Counted from the stretch's first letter, positions 9,263 to 19,261 are shown. The stretch is 25,322 bases of DNA from Obelidium mucronatum (GCA_025765595.1 JAIVFH010000351.1:1-25322), one strand, 5' to 3'. Numbers and translations are program-made. Notes: a model not told the origin generated them from the sequence alone.

Positions 9263-11198
9263 TCAAATGTAAACATAACTGGGCAACAAGTGTGGATCCA
9301 AAGTAGTCCAAGGAATCAACGCATTCGCACCTGCCTCCTTATCATTCTGAATCTCACGAGACAAGACATCCATCGCGTCTCTGTACCCCTTCAAAGCACA
9401 AGCGGTTCTTGGAGAAGCGATGGCAGTGTTGTTGTAGATCCAGTAAGTCTGTTCGTGTTCTTTTAATGGGACAAAGAAGCCGTTAATGGAAGACCAGGCA
9501 CGGATCGCGTGGTCAATTGGTGGGAGCCATTCGATAATGTTTTCAAGGGTGACTTGGCCGGGAGTGGTTGGAATAGGCTTGTCTAAAAAGGGCGTGCATA
9601 AATAATTTTGAATGATTAAAAGTTTACAACTTACAGAAAGCCCATGGTGCCATTGGGAAACCTCCCGCCCATTGAAAGGTGAAAGAATTGTACGCGTGGT
9701 GACGAACAGAAACCTTGAACTGAAGAAGCGCCAATGTGTCAATCAATTCCTCGCGAGTGCGGAAGGAGGATGGGAATCCTTTAACGTTCCCGTGCAAGAG
9801 AGATGAGGTATCGTGTGCGAAGGCTTGCAATTCCGGGTCGTTCTTGATGGATTCGTCAGAGTCATAGTAAATGTTGATGAGGTTCTTCATGAGGTCGTGG
9901 ATGGCTGTGTAGTGCAAATTGAGGTACTTGAAGGCAGGGAATTTGGTAAGGCGGGGGTCTGTGGTTGGCTTGTCTTCGAAAAAGGACCACGACGCTTGTC
10001 TGATGATTTTAAAGCGGGATGAAAAGAATTAAATGGAGGGGCAAAAGACAACCCAATACAAACCTGGCAGCAAGTGAGAGCTCCTCGGCAAGTGTTGAAG
10101 CAGCGTTCAACTCAAAAACGCCACCGTCAGTAAGAAGCAACAACTGACCAGCCGCGACGATACCACTGTTTTGCTGCATCAAAGTGCTGACGATAGCATT
10201 GACAGGGTGGGTTGCCGCCAAGGTTCTGAATTTACTCGTTTGAATTGGTTCGATTGCAATATGGGTATCGATAAAATGATCCACATCGTTACTTCTCCAG
10301 AAATCAACACCGTTGACAAGAAGCTTGGCAAGCAACCAATCACCAGGAGCACTGTTGGGGGTTACGACCATGCTCGGGTGAGTGTATGGATGAGTTTGAA
10401 TGGCAAGAGGCATCAATTGCTTCTTTTCGTTACTGTAGTAAAACAGAGCCGTTGGAAAAGTCAAGTGGAACTTGTGCTTGTTAAGAACGCCAAGGGCTGT
10501 GTAAGCCGAGTGATCAACAACATAGAGATTTTCGTGCTGAAGAGCCTTTTCCAATGTATCTCCTTTATCCAAAAGCCCAGCGATTTGTTCAGCCTTCACT
10601 GAAAAGGGGACCTTGTTGGCGACGGGAGTTAGGAACCAGTGGGCATATGTCATTCTGGCGCGACCAAAGAATTCGTCTGACATCCAATCGCGGCCGTGCC
10701 AGTTTGGTTTGTCCAAATAGTTGTAGATGATGTCGTAGCCATCGAGATCCTTGACCTCGTACTCAGACACTTTAAAATCAACACGTGCCTTGAGGACTCT
10801 TTCCGAGATGTCGTTTTCCCATCCAGAGATCTAAATATAATTTTAGTGATACGGCAACAAGGTCGATCACAAAATGAAGGAAGAGAGTATGTAGATACCT
10901 TTGAATAGAAATCGGTTTGATCTTGGAGGATAAATTGGTTGCCAAAGAGACCTCCAGGCCCCTTTGAAATACCAAAGCGGATCGTGTGGGTATACTCATC
11001 GCGGTTGATTGCAACAGTGGTTGCTCTAGCAACTGTGGCTGTGTCTTGGGCAGGAAGAACAAGACCATCGAAGGCTCGAGTGTTACAAGCAGTTGCTGTG
11101 TCTGAAGGTGAAGACGCAGTTGGCTGTGAGCCAATTGTGGCATTCTGAACGATGCCAAATGCGGTCAAAGCGGCCATGAATCCGGAGTAAGCGACCAT
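9263..11198 (-). CDS. Lipoxygenase, probably secreted
   Basis: Four exons (11198-10899, 10830-10064, 9999-9635, 9582-9263), with introns of 68, 64 and 52 bp, give 583 residues. Lipoxygenases insert O2 into polyunsaturated fatty acids to make hydroperoxides. The metal ligands known for the family are all present. His285 and His290 lie in DHFIDTHIAIEP, the family HxxxxH. His456 and Asn460 lie in VRHHAYN, the family HxxxN. The chain ends in Ile583. Other family marks include TALFYYSNEKKQLMPLAIQ and PGDWLLAKLLVNGVDF. Residues 3-17 are hydrophobic, suggesting a signal peptide, as in several secreted fungal manganese enzymes. The length is close to that of fungal lipoxygenases, with no PLAT domain. 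Whether the metal is Fe or Mn cannot be told from this. The start lies only 12 bp from the neighbouring plus-strand ATG. Confidence 0.9.
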
Positions 11199-11210
11199 GT
11201 CAAGTGGGTG

Positions 11211-12191
11211 ATGAGGTTTGATTCAATGAGGATTTTGTTCAAAATGGTGACACAAAGCAAACTGATGTCTGTCCCCTCTGAAATCATGACGCAAATCTTT
11301 GCTTGGATTCATCCTCAACAAGTCTTTGTGCTTCGGCGAGTCTCTCGGAGGTTCAACGAAGTCCTGACTTCGAAGCACTTTGCTCGAAGAAATCTGGCCA
11401 TCTTTGCTCAACCACAGTTTGATCAGTTTACTGGACGGTGCCAGCGGAACTTCTCGACCCCAACGGATCTCGAATTCGTCTTTTTTATGGCTCCTGCCTC
11501 CTTCCAGTCTGTTTATTGCGAAACTTGTCTCGGTAAATGGAGGTTAATCAACTGGCATTTCTATTCCAAATCCCATCAGAAGTATTTGCTGCGCAATCCG
11601 CTTGCCCTACATTGTTTACAGGAGCTCAAAAAACTTCGTACTCTTGTTTTGCAAGGACTGCCGTTTCTTCTAACGTCATATCCAGCGACTCTGGACACTC
11701 TTGACCTGAGTGGAACTGTTTTTGGCGGACCATTCCCAAGTGGTATCGCAGCTTTGAATAATCTCAGGTTTTTGTGTCTGGTGAATTGCAAAATCACTGG
11801 TGCGCTCCCCGAAAGTCTGTGCTTCCTGATTAAGTTGGAACGTTTGAATTTGAATTTCAATGAGCTTGACGGTGTAATTGGGTCGTGGATTGGAAATCTA
11901 GTCAATCTTAAATACCTTAATTTTACCATGAATAATCTGGAAGGCAGTATTCCAAACGAAATCGGCGGATTGGTGCAATTGAAGTATGTGGGTATGGAAG
12001 GGAATCGATTGAGTGGTTCTATTCCGGCATCTTTTGGAAATCTCCTTAGATTGCACACTGTCATGCTTGGCAAAAACCAATTGTCGGGTTGGGTACCGAG
12101 AGAGTTTGCGTTGCTTTCCGAGTTACGCATTTGTCACTTGGGTGGCAATCTTGACCTCAAGTGCGATTTTGAGAACCGATACGGGATTTAA
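11211..12191 (+). CDS. F-box/leucine-rich repeat protein
   Basis: This is one exon of 326 residues from the ATG at 11211. In-frame ATGs at 11226, 11244 and 11265 are also possible, and 11244 gives the same spacing to the F-box as its paralogue at 20847. The F-box is SVPSEIMTQIFAWIHP...LRRVSRRFNEVL. LRRs of the plant-type 24-residue pattern fill the second half, for example NNLEGSIPNEIGGLVQLKY and NRLSGSIPASFGNLLRL. The first repeats are more degenerate. It is likely an SCF substrate-recognition subunit (inference). With the ATG at 11211, only 12 bp separate it from the lipoxygenase start, so the two must share a promoter region or have overlapping 5' leaders. Confidence 0.82.
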   Translation: MRFDSMRILFKMVTQSKLMSVPSEIMTQIFAWIHPQQVFVLRRVSRRFNEVLTSKHFARRNLAIFAQPQFDQFTGRCQRNFSTPTDLEFVFFMAPASFQSVYCETCLGKWRLINWHFYSKSHQKYLLRNPLALHCLQELKKLRTLVLQGLPFLLTSYPATLDTLDLSGTVFGGPFPSGIAALNNLRFLCLVNCKITGALPESLCFLIKLERLNLNFNELDGVIGSWIGNLVNLKYLNFTMNNLEGSIPNEIGGLVQLKYVGMEGNRLSGSIPASFGNLLRLHTVMLGKNQLSGWVPREFALLSELRICHLGGNLDLKCDFENRYGI

Positions 12192-12251
12192 GAATACACT
12201 ACCAAGCAATTACATTGCATGAAATATATCAAAATACGAACTTGTTTTTGA

Positions 12252-13300
12252 TTGTCAAATAAAAAAAGCACCAAGCAAAATAATAACAAAAAATGGTTCT
12301 TCGAACAAATCCTCCTTAATTTGCCAGTCAGAAACCTTGTTCCGATTGCTCTAGCCTCAAAATACTTTCTGGCTTCATTGCTGCTTGGAAGCTACTCGTT
12401 TGCAAAAAGACACACCCAGTTCAAACCTGAATTAATATGTTTTCGTCATTGGCGATTCCTGCCATTGAAGCACCAAGTAGTCCTCCTTTATAACGCCATG
12501 ACTGCTAACACGCCCGCAGCTGATCTTCCCCCAACTTGGCGACTCCTGACTTCCAACACAATCAGGGCACTGCGTATTCAATACCCCGACTTCAACCCTT
12601 TCCAAAACGATGAACTGCTGAAATTTGTCTTGAGGGAAAAACGCCATTGGTTGCTTCGAGCATTGTTGGAAGACCGACGCCATTGTGCAGGGAACGCCCA
12701 ATGGGTGTTTGCAGAAGGGGAATATGGCGGGGTAAATTTAGTCCGGCGTCAAGCATCCCAGCAAACACTTCGCATTCGGTTTGATTCCCGCTACGTGAGA
12801 GACTTCCTGGGGTCTTCCATTATCGAAACCTTGATAAGAGATGATAGAGTACTTGTCTCGAATTGTTTCGTGTATTTGACGTATAGCAGATTTGGGTGCT
12901 CTTACAGTTTGTATGTGAATTCTTTTGGCGAGATGTTTCATGCTATAAAGCTTGGGGAAAAATATTAGTGGCGACGATCACAAATCCGAGCGCTTCTCCT
13001 GGGCTGGTATATAATAGCGTGTTGGAGGAAGTACGTAGGTCCAGGAGAGATGTCGCTGCCGAAATTGTTAAAATTACCCTGGCTCATGGCAAGATGGATC
13101 CAGCTGCTTCGGATCATGAGCTGATTCGAGAAGCCTGCCGTTGCTGGAAACATGAGGTTGTTGATCTTTTATTGGGCGATCCTCGTGTTGTACTGGGGTG
13201 GAAACAGAGGTTTTGGTACCGATTTTGGGCAACTGTTGGGAATCGTTGTACCGCCATTCGGGACGTAATCACAAGTCGGACAAGTCGGAAGCGTTATTAA
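12252..13300 (+). CDS. F-box-like/ankyrin family gene lacking a clear start
   Basis: Exons 12252-12906 and 12969-13300, with a 62-bp intron (GTTTGT...ATTAG), give about 328 residues. The start matches the family (WFFEQILLNLPV...LVPIALASKYFLASLLL...FAKRH). A poorly conserved middle is followed by one or two recognisable ankyrin units near the C-terminus (WKHEVVDLLLGDPRVVLGWK). No ATG lies in frame upstream of the F-box: the frame opens at 12252 after a TGA at 12249. The nearest in-frame ATG, at 12219, is cut off by that stop. Either a non-ATG start or an unseen 5' exon is used, or the gene is decaying. Its repeats fit the ankyrin pattern much less well than those of its neighbours, which supports decay. 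Confidence 0.55.
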
Positions 13301-13389
13301 TAATTTTGAGTGTGATGACATCATCAAAAAAAATGAACCAAGGTACATAGAGTCACTTGTAATTGTTTTTTTTTATTTTGCAAATGTGA

Positions 13390-15702
13390 TTATTTAAAAA
13401 GTCGCTCATCTGCAAGAAGCGAATCCACAATATCATTGTATCCCAAGTCAGAAGCAACCCGTAGACACTCCTTTTCAAAAACAGAGGGATCCGCACGTCC
13501 ATCTTGCAGCAGCAACTCAACTACATCTTGGAACCCATTCGCACAAGCTGTTCGAATACAGCAGTTATCCAAAACAGTTGGGTCCGCCCTTCCATCAACA
13601 AGAAGTAGCATCAATAAATCCAAAACAACTTCTGAGCAAGCGTGAATAATCAGCGAGTTTTCGTCAAACGTTGGGTCCACGCGTGAATCTGTGACAAGCA
13701 GGTTCAAGATTTCAAAGTTGCCGTTTTGGAACGCTTGGCGAATCGCGAGGTTGTTTTGCGCTCCTGGGTTTACAAGGGGATACTGAAGGAGCTGGTGAAC
13801 GACGCTTGGTTGGTTGAGTGAACAAGCGGAAATAAAAAGGGCATTGTCATTGAAGGTTGGATCTACGCGTGGATCGTTAAGAAGAGGTAGGAGGACTTTC
13901 GGGTCGCAAAAAGAAGCCGCGTTTTTAATGGCTTGATTATTCAAATCAGATGGATCCACTCTAGGGTCCGCGAGGAGTAAAGGGACCAGAGTAGCGGCAT
14001 TTGCGGATTCACAGGCTTTGCGGATGCAGTAATTTCGATCAGAAGCTGGGCTGCAGCGGCCGTCCTCCAATAAGAGTTTTACAACAGAAACACGATTGCG
14101 CACCACCGCTACCTGAAGGCATTCTTCGACTGGAGTAACTGCCGGGTGTGACAACAGAATGGAAACAATCTCTTCGTGGCCCATGTGGGAAGCCGAGACG
14201 ATACACGCGTTTTCATTCGCTGAAGGATCACAAGAGGGTACCCCAAGAAGGAGCTTCACGATTCCCACGTATCCGTTCAAGCAGGCAAGCTCAAGAAAAG
14301 AATTGTTCAAATTATTTGACCGACAGCGGCTATCTTCCAGTAAAAGTTTTAAAACATAGGGGCGATTTGCTCGACAAGCAATATTAAGGCACATGTGACC
14401 CATCATTGTGGGATCGAATCGCTGGTCGCCCAAAAGAAGCTCGACAAAATCTGCAGAACCATTCGAACACGCCTGCATGAGCAAACTACTTCCTGAATCG
14501 AAACTGGGGTGGGATTCTTTGTTGACCAACAGCAACGCAGCCATTTCGACATCATCAATTTCCATCGCATAATAAAGGCCCTCCATCACAGCAGTTTGAG
14601 TCAAGTTGGTGAAGTTCACCAACAGCCTGACCATCTCCACACCTCCTGTATCGGCGAGATTCTTGAAAGTGGCTGGACTGATTTCTACTACACGCTGGTA
14701 GCGGGGATTGGTTACAACCAGCTCAGCTATATCCATGCGTTCGCATTGAGAGGCGGTTCGAAGAATTTCGCTACATCGATGGGTCATATCAAACCGCTCA
14801 TTCCCCAAAATCTGGTCCAACACATCCACACGACGTAAATTTAAAGCGTTGTAGGCAAAATCTGTTGTCACAAACTGAGGATCGATTCGAGGGTGATTTA
14901 ATAACAGATGCAAACATGCGGCGTGGTATCTGTTATAAGCAATGTAGATTGTGTTTTCGGTAGGAATGACACGCGGGTGGGATAAGAGGGCCTTCAACAC
15001 TTCTTCGTGTCCATAGAAGCAGGAATAACGAAGTGCGTGCTGGTTATTTACAGCTGGATCTGTTCTTGGGTCTTGGAGGAGCCGTTCAACAACTTTAGGG
15101 TGATTGTATTGAGCTGCCATCGTGATCGGGACACCATTCGCTTGTCCTGGATCGACTGTAGGAATCCTCAAGAGCAAATTGACAATATCCAGGCGACCGT
15201 GTCTTGCCGCCCAGCAAAGTGGTCTGTTGTTCATACATGTTGGATCAAAGTCGAGAAGCTCTGCGTTGTCCAGCAGCATATTGAAGAGACGAAGGCCTCG
15301 AGTGCTAGAGACTGAGTTTTCGGTAAAGTGCCTGGGGATATAGTCCACATCAACCAAGCTGAAGTTGGTGAGCTGAGGGAGGCGAATAGGCGGCTTGTCA
15401 ACAGCAAACAACCCACAGGCAATTACCACTTGGTAGTTAAGCGGCAGCCGGTGCGCTTCTATGGCACAATGGCTCCAGAAGCCGCTGTAGTATTTGCCTG
15501 ATGGATTCGGCCTCGGCCCCGGGATAACAGTGGCGGCCAATAGGTGCTGGCAGTGGATTCTGGCAAAACGAAGACCCCCAAACACGGAAGAACCAAAGAG
15601 AGCTTTCGACGAAAACCCGACAGAAACAACGTCAACCAGCGGAAGGTGCTTCAGGATGTCTTCGGCCACGTCAACAACTTGAAAGCAAGGATTCAAGGGC
15701 AT
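13390..15702 (-). CDS. Large F-box-like/ankyrin repeat protein (770 aa)
   Basis: A single uninterrupted exon from the ATG at 15702. The N-terminus is the family's F-box-like segment (VAEDILKHLPLVDVVSVGFSS...FARIHC). About 20 ankyrin units follow from roughly residue 150 to the end. Each has a helix of the type VVELLLQDGRADP and then a short turn such as VLDNCCIRTACANGF. Several central units (about 240-370) are degenerate and lack the usual Gly-His turn. Such a long solenoid offers a wide binding surface. An SCF-type target-binding role is inferred from the F-box-like start. It is the longest member of the local family. The next start codon on the strand (C2H2 gene) is upstream, with only 29 bp between that gene's stop and this ATG. 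Confidence 0.88.
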   Translation of the reverse strand: MPLNPCFQVVDVAEDILKHLPLVDVVSVGFSSKALFGSSVFGGLRFARIHCQHLLAATVIPGPRPNPSGKYYSGFWSHCAIEAHRLPLNYQVVIACGLFAVDKPPIRLPQLTNFSLVDVDYIPRHFTENSVSSTRGLRLFNMLLDNAELLDFDPTCMNNRPLCWAARHGRLDIVNLLLRIPTVDPGQANGVPITMAAQYNHPKVVERLLQDPRTDPAVNNQHALRYSCFYGHEEVLKALLSHPRVIPTENTIYIAYNRYHAACLHLLLNHPRIDPQFVTTDFAYNALNLRRVDVLDQILGNERFDMTHRCSEILRTASQCERMDIAELVVTNPRYQRVVEISPATFKNLADTGGVEMVRLLVNFTNLTQTAVMEGLYYAMEIDDVEMAALLLVNKESHPSFDSGSSLLMQACSNGSADFVELLLGDQRFDPTMMGHMCLNIACRANRPYVLKLLLEDSRCRSNNLNNSFLELACLNGYVGIVKLLLGVPSCDPSANENACIVSASHMGHEEIVSILLSHPAVTPVEECLQVAVVRNRVSVVKLLLEDGRCSPASDRNYCIRKACESANAATLVPLLLADPRVDPSDLNNQAIKNAASFCDPKVLLPLLNDPRVDPTFNDNALFISACSLNQPSVVHQLLQYPLVNPGAQNNLAIRQAFQNGNFEILNLLVTDSRVDPTFDENSLIIHACSEVVLDLLMLLLVDGRADPTVLDNCCIRTACANGFQDVVELLLQDGRADPSVFEKECLRVASDLGYNDIVDSLLADERLFK

Positions 15703-15731
15703 TTTATTTCAAGTCCGCAAGGATACCCCAC

Positions 15732-16277
15732 TCAAAATGATGCCTCCTTCACCAAATTCCAAAATAATGTTGCAGCGTCTGAGTCCGTTTCCAGCGCCAA
15801 ATTCAATCCACAGTCAATATCCGACTCGTGATCCTCTTGTCTCAATGGTTTGGAATATGTCCTCTTCATTGTTGTGTGTGTTGCAAAATGCTGCGACATG
15901 TTGTCTCTTCTGGCAAATCTTTTTTTGCATTCGGGATAAAGACACGCGTACGGTTTGAATCCATAATGGATTCTCATGTGTCTTTGCAGATGGCTCTTTG
16001 TGCAAACGATCATGGAGCAAATTTGGCATTGGTGAGACATGCTCGTGCGCACTCTCTTGGGTTTCTTTTTGGTTGCAGTGGTCTCTTTGTTGTAGAAGCG
16101 CTTTTGGAATTCGGGATCGGATTCCGTCTCTTGATCGGATTCTTGTTGCAAACGTTGGGTTCCCAAGGACGGTTCAGCCAAACCAGTAGTTGCCATTTTA
16201 TGTGCAGAGTTACTATTTGTTTTTTCTTTAATGGAGATTCGAAGGGGTCGCTTTGTGGAAAAATCACGGCCAAGCAT
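15732..16277 (-). CDS. C2H2 zinc-finger protein, likely transcription factor
   Basis: 181 residues from the ATG at 16277. The open frame extends upstream to 16331 only through a non-ATG codon. Two adjacent C2H2 fingers are present: C84-x2-C87-x12-H100-x3-H104 and C112-x4-C117-x12-H130-x3-H134. The second finger carries RFARRDNMSQH, the recognition helix style of fungal stress-response regulators of the Msn2 type (RxDNMxxH). A basic segment (TKKKPKRVR, about 69-77) just before the fingers looks like a nuclear localisation signal. The C-terminus is acidic (DHESDIDCG) and ends in a hydrophobic helix, which could be an activation segment. Target genes cannot be read from the sequence. Confidence 0.82.
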   Translation of the reverse strand: MLGRDFSTKRPLRISIKEKTNSNSAHKMATTGLAEPSLGTQRLQQESDQETESDPEFQKRFYNKETTATKKKPKRVRTSMSHQCQICSMIVCTKSHLQRHMRIHYGFKPYACLYPECKKRFARRDNMSQHFATHTTMKRTYSKPLRQEDHESDIDCGLNLALETDSDAATLFWNLVKEASF

Positions 16278-16458
16278 CTTCAATTCACACAGGAAAAAAC
16301 GCTGTAAAAACGTTCTTATTTGATGATACAATCAATTGCTGCTATATCCACGTGTAATAATTGAATCAGTTTTAAAACTTCCACGCAGCCGATTGACGTT
16401 GGTGCTTCGCAAGTGAAGTCAACAATCATTCTCGAGGCATATTTTATTGATCTAAAGA

Positions 16459-17385
16459 TCATCTCCAGACATTGCGTTTCTTTGGTTGCTGCAGATTTTT
16501 GATTCGAATGTGCTTTTCAAGTAATTCTGCCACTTTGGCGTGTTTCTTTTTCTTTGCCCAATACAAAGGAGCCCCATTTTGCGCCTTGGCATCGACTCGT
16601 GAATCTGCAAGCAAAACCTTCACAACATTATACAGTCCTCTGTCCGATGCAATAATAATGGCGTTGTTATCTTCCGACGCTGGATCCGCTCGTCCATCTT
16701 TCAAAAGCAGCTTCACAACCCCAACTTGGTTACCCTGAGCAGCGAGGCGAATCGCTATGCTTCCTCTATCTGCTGGATCAACGCGAGGATCAGCAAGTAA
16801 AAGTTTGACGATTTCAGTGTGGCCAAACTCGGCTGCATAAGAAAGACAGGTATTTTCAAAAGTTGATGGATCGACAGACGGGACTTTGATGAGCAGCTTG
16901 ACAACATCCAAGTGACCGTTTCGACATGCCCAACGAATCGCTCTGCATTTGTTCTGGGCTGGGTCGAAACAGGGATCCTCAAGAAGGGTGTTGATCAAGA
17001 TATAGGCTTGGGTTGCAGGCATGTTCCAGCGAAGCGACCACATTAGGTTTTTTGATTGATCGATTATCGTTTCTACTAGGTTCCAGTCGGGGGCGGCTAG
17101 GATCTCCTTGTAGATGACCAAGTTGTATTGGTTTGGGAGGGAGAGCCACCGTTTGTCTCGAAGGTTGGCATCATTCAAGAACTCCCAGAAGGCTGAGCCT
17201 GATGCGTCGTACTGATAATGAAAGTGTTGACGAGCAAAGGAAGGGGAATCCAGAATGATGGGAGCAAATAAGCACTTGGATGCCAAGGCCATCGGCATTA
17301 GTCCTCCATTGATTGGGAGCTGCTCTAGAATCGCCTCGAGGACTTCAGAGGGCAATGAAGCTGCTGAAAGGTGGCTTTCTGGCAT
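16459..17385 (-). CDS. F-box-like/ankyrin repeat protein (308 aa)
   Basis: A single exon starting with ATG at 17385. The F-box-like start is LPSEVLEAILEQLPINGGLMPMALASK...FARQHF. A linker with FWEFLND and NLMWSLRWNMP is nearly the same as in the gene at 1238-2032, so the two are close paralogues. Ankyrin units run from about 160 to 290 (CRNGHLDVVKLLIKVPSVDP, FGHTEIVKLLLADPRVDP and two to three more). The C-terminal tail is basic (KKRNVWR). A substrate adaptor role is likely (inference). Upstream is an AT-rich 172-bp spacer before the stop of the phosphate transporter on the same strand. Confidence 0.87.
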   Translation of the reverse strand: MPESHLSAASLPSEVLEAILEQLPINGGLMPMALASKCLFAPIILDSPSFARQHFHYQYDASGSAFWEFLNDANLRDKRWLSLPNQYNLVIYKEILAAPDWNLVETIIDQSKNLMWSLRWNMPATQAYILINTLLEDPCFDPAQNKCRAIRWACRNGHLDVVKLLIKVPSVDPSTFENTCLSYAAEFGHTEIVKLLLADPRVDPADRGSIAIRLAAQGNQVGVVKLLLKDGRADPASEDNNAIIIASDRGLYNVVKVLLADSRVDAKAQNGAPLYWAKKKKHAKVAELLEKHIRIKNLQQPKKRNVWR

Positions 17386-17557
17386 TTTTTCGATTATTCA
17401 ATGTTTATTTTTAAATTTTGATTAAAACCTTCCATTTTTCGCGTTTTATATGTCTGGATGTTATTAAAAGGAAATAATGAAGATCTGAATTTATTCATTC
17501 ATGATTCTTTCTATAATAATATAGTTCTATGTTGAAAGATGTGTGTTTTTACCATAT

Positions 17558-19195
17558 TTACTTGTTGAAGCTTGGTCCACGAGTGAGGAGAGCGTAGAGG
17601 CATCCGGCGGAGACACCGGCAACTGGAAGAGTAAGCAACCAGGAGAACAATGTCCAAGAAACCATCTTCCAGTTGATGGCCTTGGCGGTTCCATTCATAA
17701 GACCGACACCAATAGTGGCACCGACAATACATTGAGTGGTGGAAACTGGGAGAGCCAAGAAGGAGGCAGAAATGACAGACAAGGCAGCACCGAGTTCCAT
17801 GGCGAAACCACGGGATGGGGAGTGGTAGGTCAAGTTGTTACCCAAGTTGATCATGATTCTCCAACCGTAGAGAGCAAGACCCAAGTCAATGGCGATACCT
17901 CCCATGGCCAACATCCAGGTTTGAACGTTAGCGTTCTTGGCGACTTGACCAGTGGACCACAAGTCATAGACAGCGGCAAGAGGACCAATAGCGTTGGCAA
18001 CATCGTTGGAACCGTGAGCAAAGGAGGCGAAGGAAGCAGTCATAACTTGGAGGAAGGAGAACAAGAATTCAACCTTGTTGTCGTACAAAGTAGCGTGACC
18101 GTGAGCAGCCTGAGCGTTTTCGGATTGGACTGAAGCAACGTCAAGGAAGAGACCTTTCTTGGCAAGTTCGTAAGTTCCCATAAGTCCTCCCTTGATGGTT
18201 CCGATAACGGTCTTGGAATCAGTTTGGCCTTCGGCAACGTGTACCTTTTGTTCAACATCGGCGTTGGCAACAACCTTTTCACCATCTTCGAGCAAGTGTG
18301 GGGTGAATTGGACCTTGAGGTCGTGTTCAAGCTTCTCGTTCTTTGGCTGAGTTGGGACAAAGATGATGTAGAAGAAGTGGTACCACTTGAGGTCTTCTTC
18401 CTTTTCAAGCTTACGGATGAAGTATGGAATAGCCAAACCAACACAGACTAGGAGAACGAAACCGGCAAGACCTCCGACAATTCCCATACAGAGAGCAACA
18501 TCCCCAGAGACGGTAAGTGGGCCTCCAAAAGTGTTGGCAGTGATCTTGAGGGTAGACTTTCCGTTCTTCGAGACAACGTAGAAGGCAACAATGAAGGTAG
18601 TAATAGTGAAGTAGAATGGAATCGCGTAGATACCAGCACGGAGTGGGTTCTTGGCCTTGAGAACGAATTGGCGAGTGAGTCCGTAGATCAAGGCAGCAAG
18701 AATGGCAGCAACGGCTGGGGAAATCAACCAAGAAGCAACAATTTGAGCAACACCCTTTCCATCCCAAGCCCAGTTAACAGCGTCCGTTCCGAAAGCAGAG
18801 ATACCCACACCGATAAGAGCACCAACAATGGAGTGAGTAGTAGAAACTGGCCAACCGAAACGAGTAGCAATCATGACCCAAGTGGAAGAACCAATGAGGG
18901 CACACATGAAAGCCGCCATCAAAAGATCTTGGCGCTTGTCAAACATGCTGAGAGCGATGATTCCATCCTTGATGGTACCGGTAGTAGAAGCACCCAAAGC
19001 AATAGCACCAATAAACTCAGTAAAGATGGCAATGCAACAAGCTTGCCACAATTTAAGGGAACGGGAACCGACAGATGTAGCAAAAGAGTTGGCCACATCG
19101 TTGGCACCGATGGCGTAGGCATCGAGGAACGAGAATGCAACGGTCAGACCGAAGATCCAGGTGAAGGAGTTGACAGGCATAGGAACTGGAGGCAT
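17558..19195 (-). CDS. Phosphate:cation symporter, Pho4 (PiT) family, PHO89-like
   Basis: 545 residues in one exon. PiT-family carriers import inorganic phosphate with Na+ or H+ across the plasma membrane. The two inverted family signatures are present: GANDVANSFATSVGS starting at residue 30 and GSNDVANAIGPLAAVY at 395. The matching VSTTHSIVGALIGVG and VSTTQCIVGATIGVG motifs, one per half, are also there. There are about ten to twelve hydrophobic segments. A hydrophilic loop of about 100 residues (roughly 275-375, charged, with EKVVANADVEQKVHV) separates the halves, as is usual. Codon use is strongly biased toward C-ending and GGT/GGA codons, unlike the neighbouring ankyrin genes, which suggests high expression. 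No intron is seen. A TATA-like site lies 67 bp upstream. Confidence 0.95.
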   Translation of the reverse strand: MPPVPMPVNSFTWIFGLTVAFSFLDAYAIGANDVANSFATSVGSRSLKLWQACCIAIFTEFIGAIALGASTTGTIKDGIIALSMFDKRQDLLMAAFMCALIGSSTWVMIATRFGWPVSTTHSIVGALIGVGISAFGTDAVNWAWDGKGVAQIVASWLISPAVAAILAALIYGLTRQFVLKAKNPLRAGIYAIPFYFTITTFIVAFYVVSKNGKSTLKITANTFGGPLTVSGDVALCMGIVGGLAGFVLLVCVGLAIPYFIRKLEKEEDLKWYHFFYIIFVPTQPKNEKLEHDLKVQFTPHLLEDGEKVVANADVEQKVHVAEGQTDSKTVIGTIKGGLMGTYELAKKGLFLDVASVQSENAQAAHGHATLYDNKVEFLFSFLQVMTASFASFAHGSNDVANAIGPLAAVYDLWSTGQVAKNANVQTWMLAMGGIAIDLGLALYGWRIMINLGNNLTYHSPSRGFAMELGAALSVISASFLALPVSTTQCIVGATIGVGLMNGTAKAINWKMVSWTLFSWLLTLPVAGVSAGCLYALLTRGPSFNK

Positions 19196-19261
19196 CTTTG
19201 GAATGTAGTTTTAGACAAAGATGAGAGTAGTGAAGAGTGATTGGGACAGAAACGTTCCCAG

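Noticed and set aside
15828..16307. Plus-strand open frame of 159 residues
   Set aside because: It lies opposite the C2H2 zinc-finger gene, whose fingers are unmistakable on the minus strand.
18668..19240. Plus-strand open frame of 190 residues, and others opposite the phosphate transporter
   Set aside because: These arise from the strong codon bias of the transporter. The translations are Ser/Asn/Gly-rich and meaningless.
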